Shown: positions 7,174 to 11,750 of the stretch, piece after piece | How positions within the stretch are numbered: position 1 is the stretch's first letter | Layout of the letters: every line of letters begins with the position of its first letter | Origin: Acidimicrobiaceae bacterium | GTDB lineage: Bacteria > Actinomycetota > Acidimicrobiia > Acidimicrobiales > RAAP-2 | Length of the DNA stretch: 11,750 bases | NCBI GenBank assembly: GCA_003152555.1 | Contig: PMAL01000086.1 | Location: 1-11,750 of the forward strand | Direction of reading: 5' to 3' | The notes under the pieces: model-generated | Database searches by the model: none | Seen by the model: only the letters and a program-made list of their open reading frames with translations | What the model was told of the DNA's origin: nothing | Program-made: the position numbers and the translations under genes

Positions 7174-9492
7174 TTACAGCGAAGTCTGTTCGTCGTACTC
7201 TTCACGGGTCATCAACACCCGACGGGCCTTGGACCCGTCACCGGCGGCAACGATTCCCTCTTCTTCAAGTTGGTCCATGATTCTGCCGGCTCTCGCGAAT
7301 CCGACGCGCAACTTTCGCTGCAGCATCGACGTGGAACCTTGCTGGTACTGCAGTACCAGATCGCGCGCCTGGTGCAGCACTTCGTCGTCGTCGCTGCTCG
7401 CCGACGCGTCCGAGCGACTCGCGGGAATGTCGAGGGCCACGACACTCTCTTGGCGCCCGCCCTGGGCGCGCCAGAATTCCACGACGCGGCGCACCTCTTC
7501 TTCGGAGACCCACGGCGACTGCAATCGCCGCGCGATGTTGCTCGAGGCGGTCACCAACAACATGTCGCCCTTGCCAATGAGCCGTTCGGCGCCGGCCTGG
7601 TCCAGGATGACTCGGCTGTCGGCCAACGAGGACACGGCGAAGGCCATGCGACTGGGCACATTGGCCTTGATGACGCCCGTGATGACGTCGACGCTCGGTC
7701 GCTGCGTGGCGAGCACCAAGTGGATACCGACGGCTCGGGCCATCTGGGCAATGCGCACCACCGACTCTTCTACATCACGCGCCGCGACCATCATGAGGTC
7801 GTTGAGCTCGTCAACGACAATGACGATGTACGGCAACTCTTCGGGACCGGGCAACTCTTCGACGTCTGACGCCAGGCCCGTCGTGCGTTCGAACACTTCG
7901 GCAATGACTTCACGGTCACTGGGCTCGGGAATAAGTTCACCGTCGTCGATCATCTGCTGGTAACTCGTGATGTCGCGCGCGCCGCTTTCGGCCAGTAGGT
8001 CGTAGCGTCGTTCCATTTCCTTAACCGCCCAGGCCAGCATGCCCGCCGCCTTCTTGGGGTCAACCACGACGGGCGCGATGAGATGAGGCAGGTCGTTGTA
8101 CTGTCCCATCTCAACTCGCTTGGGGTCAACCAACACCAGGCGAACCTGGTCGGGCGTCGAGCGCATTATCAGCGAGGTGACGATGGAGTTGATGCAGGAA
8201 CTCTTTCCCGCGCCCGTGGCACCGGAGATAAGTATGTGTGGCATCTCGCCCAGATTCATCACGACCGTCCGGCCCGCAATATCACGGCCAATCGGCACGT
8301 CGAGCGGATGGGTCGCGGCGACCGCTTCGTCCGACGCCAGCAAGTCACCCAGCGCCACCAGCGTGCGCTGGCGATTGGGCACCTCAACGCCAATGGCCGA
8401 ACGACCCGGAATGGGCGCCAGGATCCGCACGTCCGGCGAGGCCATGGCGTAGGCAATGTCCTTATTGAGCGACGTGACGCTCGACACCTTGACGCCGGCG
8501 CCCAGTTCTAGTTCGAAGCGCGTGACGGTGGGGCCCACGGTGTAGCCCACCAACGTGGTCTCGACCCCGTGGGCCGCGAGCGCCTCGACCAGTTGCGCGC
8601 CGGCGGCCACGATGGCGCTGCGATCCTGCTTTTGATCCTTGGTGCGCACCAGCATCGAGAGCGGTGGCAGTTCCCACTCACTTTCCATTACCGGCGCCGA
8701 GCGAGGCTTGGGTGGCGCCGGGCGCGCCGGCGGTGGCGGAAGTTCTTCTTGCGCGTTTTCGGGCTCGGTCTCGTCGGCCAATTCTTCTTCGTATTCGAAG
8801 TCGTCGGGCTCAATCTCGTACTCTTCGTCGCCGTTGAGGTCCTCTTCGTCAGTTTCTTCGTCGTCCTCTTCTTCGAGAAACTTCTCGCGCGACGTCCACC
8901 ACTTCGCGACGCGGCCACCAATGCCGCGCAGCAGTGTGCCCGTGCCGCTCGCCAACGCGCGCAGTCCAATGCCCGTCGTAATGATGAGCGCCACCACCAA
9001 CAGCGCGAGCAGGATGACGAGCGCACCCGCGACTCCCACCGTTCGGTAGAGTCCGCCGCCGACCAAGACTCCGAGCCATCCGCCACCGTGGGCGAGCGCC
9101 TTGACGCCGGCGTTGAGGCTCGGTCGACCGCCGCCCAGATGGCCTAAGCCACACACGCTGATCATGCCGAGCGCCACTCCCCAACCGAGACGGGTCCGTT
9201 CGACTTCGATCTTGCCCCAGATGAGAGCGATACCCAGGGCGAGCAACACGAGCGGCAGGGCGAAACGGCCGACCCCGAAGGTGAGGGCCAACGCGCGCGA
9301 GACCTGATGGCCGACGGGACCTAAGGCTCCCGCCTCGGCGAGCAGGGCGAAGAGGCCCACCACGACCATGAAGACGATCCAAATGTCGCGCTCGTGGCGC
9401 TGCCAGAGCGTGGGGGTATCCGACGAAGTGCGCGAACGCTTGGCCGTCTTTTTAACCGGCTTTTTCTTGTGTCGTGCCTGTACCACTACCAT
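7174..9492 (-). CDS. ftsK: DNA translocase FtsK/SpoIIIE
   Basis: FtsK is a septum-anchored ATPase pump that moves chromosome DNA out of the closing division site. From ATG at 9492 it has 772 residues. A Lys-rich tail is followed by about four transmembrane segments (roughly 36-57, 74-93, 101-119, 155-176). A very acidic linker (about 205-248) leads into a proline-rich stretch (249-262). The motor domain has Walker A GATGAGKS (424-431) and Walker B VVDELNDLMM (D561, E562), then ATQRPSVDVITG. A C-terminal winged-helix gamma domain (about 695-760, with LQRKLRVGFARAGRIMDQL) reads orienting DNA motifs. The frame stays open upstream to 9627, but that part overlaps the divergent gene and does not look like FtsK. 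GTG at 9486 is an alternative start that fits a leaderless transcript. First gene of the minus-strand operon. Confidence 0.96.
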   Translation of the reverse strand: MVVVQARHKKKPVKKTAKRSRTSSDTPTLWQRHERDIWIVFMVVVGLFALLAEAGALGPVGHQVSRALALTFGVGRFALPLVLLALGIALIWGKIEVERTRLGWGVALGMISVCGLGHLGGGRPSLNAGVKALAHGGGWLGVLVGGGLYRTVGVAGALVILLALLVVALIITTGIGLRALASGTGTLLRGIGGRVAKWWTSREKFLEEEDDEETDEEDLNGDEEYEIEPDDFEYEEELADETEPENAQEELPPPPARPAPPKPRSAPVMESEWELPPLSMLVRTKDQKQDRSAIVAAGAQLVEALAAHGVETTLVGYTVGPTVTRFELELGAGVKVSSVTSLNKDIAYAMASPDVRILAPIPGRSAIGVEVPNRQRTLVALGDLLASDEAVAATHPLDVPIGRDIAGRTVVMNLGEMPHILISGATGAGKSSCINSIVTSLIMRSTPDQVRLVLVDPKRVEMGQYNDLPHLIAPVVVDPKKAAGMLAWAVKEMERRYDLLAESGARDITSYQQMIDDGELIPEPSDREVIAEVFERTTGLASDVEELPGPEELPYIVIVVDELNDLMMVAARDVEESVVRIAQMARAVGIHLVLATQRPSVDVITGVIKANVPSRMAFAVSSLADSRVILDQAGAERLIGKGDMLLVTASSNIARRLQSPWVSEEEVRRVVEFWRAQGGRQESVVALDIPASRSDASASSDDDEVLHQARDLVLQYQQGSTSMLQRKLRVGFARAGRIMDQLEEEGIVAAGDGSKARRVLMTREEYDEQTSL

Positions 9493-9494
9493 CC

Positions 9495-9523
9495 AACTTA
9501 CCGAACGTGGGTTCGTAAACGGC
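9495..9523 (-). promoter_or_regulatory. Candidate promoter of ftsK and the downstream operon
   Basis: Read on the minus strand, TAAGTT (9500-9495) resembles a -10 element. It ends 2 nt before the ATG at 9492 and 8 nt before the in-frame GTG at 9486, so it fits a leaderless transcript only if GTG is the start. The -35 region 17 bp upstream (GCCGTT) is a poor match. This is the only intergenic space that could hold the main promoter of the eight-gene run. Confidence 0.33.
9502..9515. promoter_or_regulatory. Putative LexA (SOS) box
   Basis: The sequence CGAACGTGGGTTCG is a perfect inverted repeat of five bases around a 4-bp centre. It matches the CGAAC-N4-GTTCG core of the LexA operator known from Bacillus and actinobacteria. 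The centre GTGG does not fit the Bacillus RNRY preference. It lies between the divergent ftsK and reductase genes, inside the spacer of the ftsK promoter candidate and overlapping the -35 region of the reductase promoter candidate. What is seen is the repeat and its position; LexA binding is inferred. Confidence 0.65.
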
Positions 9524-9540
9524 GCCACCGGTCGTAGGCT
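9512..9540 (+). promoter_or_regulatory. Candidate leaderless promoter of the reductase gene
   Basis: A -10-like TAGGCT (9535-9540) ends 6 nt before the GTG start at 9547, so transcription would begin at or beside the first base of the start codon. A poor -35 match, TTCGTA (9512-9517), lies 17 bp upstream of it. There is no Shine-Dalgarno sequence before the GTG. Leaderless mRNAs are common in actinobacteria. The -10 and spacing are suggestive only. Confidence 0.4.
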
Positions 9541-9546
9541 GCTTTC

Positions 9547-10320
9547 GTGACAACAAGCCCACACAGCACTTCCATTGACCTGGCCCGGCGTCTGGGCACG
9601 AACGCCCACGTGTGCGAAGTGGTTCAAAATACGTCATTGAGCACGTCGCTGCGCGAAATAGTCCTCCAGGGCAGCGCCGTGGACCTCTGTGGTGTGCCCG
9701 GCAATGACGTCATGATCCGCATGGGCGATGATTCGGGTTCCTTTACCCGTCGCCGCTACAGCGTGCGCAGTGTTGACCCCGAGCGAGACCAGTTCACCTT
9801 GTGGATTTGCACGACGCACGACGGTTTGGGTAGTCAGTGGGCCCAATCGGCCGCCCCCGGTGACGCCGTCGACGTCGTGGGTCCGCGCGGGAAGATTCCT
9901 CTTGACCCGAACGCCGACTGGCACCTCTTCATGGGCGACGTCACTGGATTCAGTGCCTTCTACCGGATGGCCCAGAGCATAGAGGCGCCTGGCCGAGCGA
10001 CCTTCATCGTGGAGATCGATCACGATGACGACACGCCCAGCGCACAGTTCAGCGAAGGCGTCGCCGTGTCGGCCGTCTTCGTCAATCGTTCGGGGCGGTC
10101 CCGCACTGATCCTTCTGGTCTGCTGAGCGGCCTCGGGGCCTTCGCCTTTCCTGGCGGAGAGGGCCACGCGTATCTCTTTGGTGAGTTCTCACTCATCAAC
10201 GTGCTGGCCGCCGCGCTACTCGATCGCGGACTCAGCGACGAGCAGATCAATCGCAAGGCGTACTGGCGCGTGGGCCGACGTAACGCCCAAAATGGTGAAC
10301 CGGAAAAGGACCAGTCCTAG
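9547..10320 (+). CDS. Siderophore-interacting protein (FAD-binding, ferric-chelate reductase family)
   Basis: A 257-residue member of the SIP/ViuB family, flavoenzymes that use NAD(P)H to reduce iron in ferric siderophores in the cytoplasm. The N-terminal FAD-binding barrel carries RRRYSVR (68-74, the RxYS/T flavin signature) and the HDGLGSQWA / PGD / GPRG series (91-115). The C-terminal SIP domain begins at GDVTGFSAF (130-138), with AYLFGEFSLIN and the family's closing YWRVGR near 239-244. Length is normal. It is the only plus-strand gene and is divergent from ftsK. The GTG start at 9547 lies 6 nt after a -10-like TAGGCT, which suggests a leaderless transcript. Its stop overlaps the RNase J stop. 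No siderophore synthesis or uptake genes are nearby, so the physiological substrate is open. Confidence 0.9.
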   Translation: MTTSPHSTSIDLARRLGTNAHVCEVVQNTSLSTSLREIVLQGSAVDLCGVPGNDVMIRMGDDSGSFTRRRYSVRSVDPERDQFTLWICTTHDGLGSQWAQSAAPGDAVDVVGPRGKIPLDPNADWHLFMGDVTGFSAFYRMAQSIEAPGRATFIVEIDHDDDTPSAQFSEGVAVSAVFVNRSGRSRTDPSGLLSGLGAFAFPGGEGHAYLFGEFSLINVLAAALLDRGLSDEQINRKAYWRVGRRNAQNGEPEKDQS

Positions 10321-11750
10321 AGCACGACGATTGCCGGCAACAGCACGGGCTGGCGTCGAAATTTCTGTCCCAGAAGTCGTCCCGCAGCACGCTGAGCCAC
10401 CTTATTGAGTGACGCTTCGTCGTAGTCGCCCTCGCGCAATGCCGTCTCCAGCGCCTCGCGAACGTTGGCGGTCACGTTTTCGAGCAACGTGCGGTCGTGC
10501 TCGCCATCGAACCAACCTCGCGTGGTGATGCGTACCGGTTGAATAATGGTGCCGCGATCCTTGTCGATGCCAGCCGAAATCTGCAGGACTCCGAACGCCG
10601 CGAGCATCCGGCGCTCTTCGAGTGGCCGTTCGTCGAGGTCGCCGGCACTGCCGTCGATGTAGTGAAATCCGGCCGGCACCTGTCCCGAGCGCTTGATGCC
10701 GGTCGCCGTCACCTCCACTTGGTCGCCGTCCTCACAGATCAACACGTGAGCGTGGGTGAGTCCCATCGAGATTGCGAGGTCGGCGTGGTGGACCATGTGG
10801 CGATACTCGCCGTGCACCGGAACAAAGTTGCGGGGACGCACCAACTGATGAAAGGTCCGCAATTCTCCCTGACGGGCGTGACCCGACGCGTGCACCGGCT
10901 CGTGTTCGGAGTGAATGACCTCGGTGCCGGCGCGGTGCAAGTCATCAATCACGCGACCCACGGACCACTCGTTGCCCGGTATCGGATGCGAACTGAGGAT
11001 CACCGTGTCATCGGCGCCGACCTTTAAGTAGCGCGCGTCACCACGCGACAACTTTGAGAGTGCCGCGAGCGGCTCGCCCTGACTGCCGGTACAGATGACG
11101 CACACTTCGCCGGGGGCGAAACGGTCGATGTTCTCGATGTCGATGAAGTCGGCGTTGCCCACGTGCAACAGGTGCAATTTTCTGGCGAGCTTGACGTTGG
11201 ACTCCATCGAGCGACCCATCAGGGCGATCTTGCGGTTCTGCTCTAAGGCCACGTCGATGATCTGTTGGACGCGGTGAATGTGGCTCGCGAAACAGGCCAC
11301 CACCATTCGACGCTGGGGACGCTCGAGGAAGAGGCGCCGCAACGCTCCCCCGACCGAACGTTCCGACGCGGTGAAGCCCGGCTCTTCGGCGTTCGTTGAA
11401 TCGCACAGCAGCAGGGCCACACCCTCATCGCCAATGGCCGCCAACCGAGAGATGTCGGTGCGGCGTCCGTCGATCGGCGTGAGGTCGAGTTTGAAGTCGC
11501 CCGAGTGCACCACGATGCCAACCTTGGTGTGGAAGGCCAACGCGTGCGCGCTCGGCACCGAGTGGGTAACGGGAATGAACTCAACTTCGAAGGGACCAAT
11601 ACGACGGCGCTCACCGTCGGTTACCTCGATGAAGGTGAGATCGTGGGCGACCTTGGCCTCGGTGAGTCGGTGACGGGCGAAGCCCAACGTCAACGCGGCG
11701 CCGTAGATGGGCACATTGATGTCCTTGACGAGGTAGCGCAGCGCGCCGGT
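10317..11750 (-). CDS. rnj: Ribonuclease J (5' end beyond window)
   Basis: RNase J is a metallo-beta-lactamase/beta-CASP ribonuclease with 5'-3' exonuclease and endonuclease activity, central to mRNA decay and rRNA maturation where RNase E is absent or partnered. The window holds the last 477 residues. The frame is open through the right edge (TGALRYLVKDINVPIYG), so the GTG at 11714 is internal, not a start. About 80 N-terminal residues with the HxHxDH metal motif lie outside. Visible motifs in order are VTHSVPS (the metal His of motif III), HSGDFK (metal Asp), DSTNAEEPG, CTGSQGEP, HASGHARQGEL and PVHGEYRH. The end VLLPAIVVL is typical. The conserved HSxPD Asp is Ser here. The stop TAG sits inside CTAG, shared with the opposing reductase gene. 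Synteny with ftsK is as in mycobacteria. Confidence 0.96.
   Translation of the reverse strand, partial: TGALRYLVKDINVPIYGAALTLGFARHRLTEAKVAHDLTFIEVTDGERRRIGPFEVEFIPVTHSVPSAHALAFHTKVGIVVHSGDFKLDLTPIDGRRTDISRLAAIGDEGVALLLCDSTNAEEPGFTASERSVGGALRRLFLERPQRRMVVACFASHIHRVQQIIDVALEQNRKIALMGRSMESNVKLARKLHLLHVGNADFIDIENIDRFAPGEVCVICTGSQGEPLAALSKLSRGDARYLKVGADDTVILSSHPIPGNEWSVGRVIDDLHRAGTEVIHSEHEPVHASGHARQGELRTFHQLVRPRNFVPVHGEYRHMVHHADLAISMGLTHAHVLICEDGDQVEVTATGIKRSGQVPAGFHYIDGSAGDLDERPLEERRMLAAFGVLQISAGIDKDRGTIIQPVRITTRGWFDGEHDRTLLENVTANVREALETALREGDYDEASLNKVAQRAAGRLLGQKFRRQPVLLPAIVVL

Larger units (their letters stand above)
1..9492 (-). other. Probable operon ftsK - carboxypeptidase - thrB - exporter - miaB - miaA - dapF - hflX
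   Basis: Eight genes share the minus strand with no gap over 10 bp: +3 bp (ftsK/carboxypeptidase), +5 (carboxypeptidase/thrB from ATG 5932), -4 (thrB/exporter), +10 (exporter/miaB), -4 (miaB/miaA), +6 (miaA/dapF), -4 (dapF/hflX). I see no terminator hairpin or room for one between them. Internal promoters inside coding sequence cannot be excluded. Confidence 0.75.

Noticed and set aside
7270..7869. 199-codon plus-strand open frame opposite ftsK
   Set aside because: It is antisense to the conserved FtsK motor and gamma domains, with no features of its own.
8750..8885. Repetitive tcttcgtc-like stretch that could look like a tandem repeat
   Set aside because: On the minus strand it codes the Glu/Asp-rich FtsK linker. 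The repetition comes from GAA/GAG/GAC codons and there is no fixed unit or spacer.
9521..9532. Adjacent 6-bp palindromes GGCGCC and ACCGGT in the divergent gap
   Set aside because: They are short and GC-rich, so each is likely by chance, and they match no operator I know.
9493..9627. Upstream extension of ftsK by 45 codons
   Set aside because: The open frame covers the divergent promoter region and the start of the reductase gene, and its residues do not resemble an FtsK N-terminus. The Lys-rich tail starting at 9492 or 9486 is the normal beginning.
11714..11750. RNase J starting at GTG 11714
   Set aside because: The frame continues to the window edge with clear RNase J sequence (GALRYLVKDINVPIYG), so the GTG is an internal Val codon.

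Overview
The window is a gene-dense, GC-rich stretch of bacterial chromosome made of core housekeeping genes. I see ten protein-coding genes. Eight lie in one head-to-tail run on the minus strand (about 9492 down to 1), one is on the plus strand (9547-10320), and one more is on the minus strand at the right edge. There is no sign of a mobile element, CRISPR array, tRNA or rRNA. The organism is most likely an actinobacterium. The order rnj, ftsK, miaB, miaA, dapF, hflX matches the order I recall from mycobacteria, the proteins read as actinobacterial, and GTG/TTG starts and leaderless-looking promoters are common here. Class Acidimicrobiia or a relative is my guess from the protein sequences, not a demonstrated placement.

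Right to left along the minus strand: a 5'-truncated RNase J gene (10317-11750) meets the plus-strand siderophore-interacting (ferric reductase type) gene tail to tail at a shared CTAG. That plus-strand gene and ftsK are divergently transcribed from a gap of about 54 bp (9493-9546), the only real intergenic region in the window. From ftsK the genes follow almost without spaces: ftsK (DNA translocase), an S11 D-Ala-D-Ala carboxypeptidase, homoserine kinase thrB, an RhtA-like EamA exporter, miaB, miaA, dapF, and hflX, which runs off the left edge. Three junctions are 4-nt stop/start overlaps (TTGA or GTGA) and the others have gaps of 3 to 10 bp, so one long translationally coupled operon is likely.

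The operon joins several housekeeping jobs. These are chromosome segregation at division (ftsK), peptidoglycan supply and trimming (dapF, the carboxypeptidase), the aspartate-family branch at homoserine (thrB plus a possible homoserine/threonine exporter), tRNA A37 modification (miaA then miaB), and ribosome rescue or splitting (hflX).

The most interesting signal is in the divergent gap: a perfect inverted repeat CGAAC-N4-GTTCG at 9502-9515. It has the form of the Gram-positive/actinobacterial LexA (SOS) box and sits where it could block both ftsK and the reductase gene. I found no undescribed multi-gene system; the other observations are motif deviations and gene-arrangement points.
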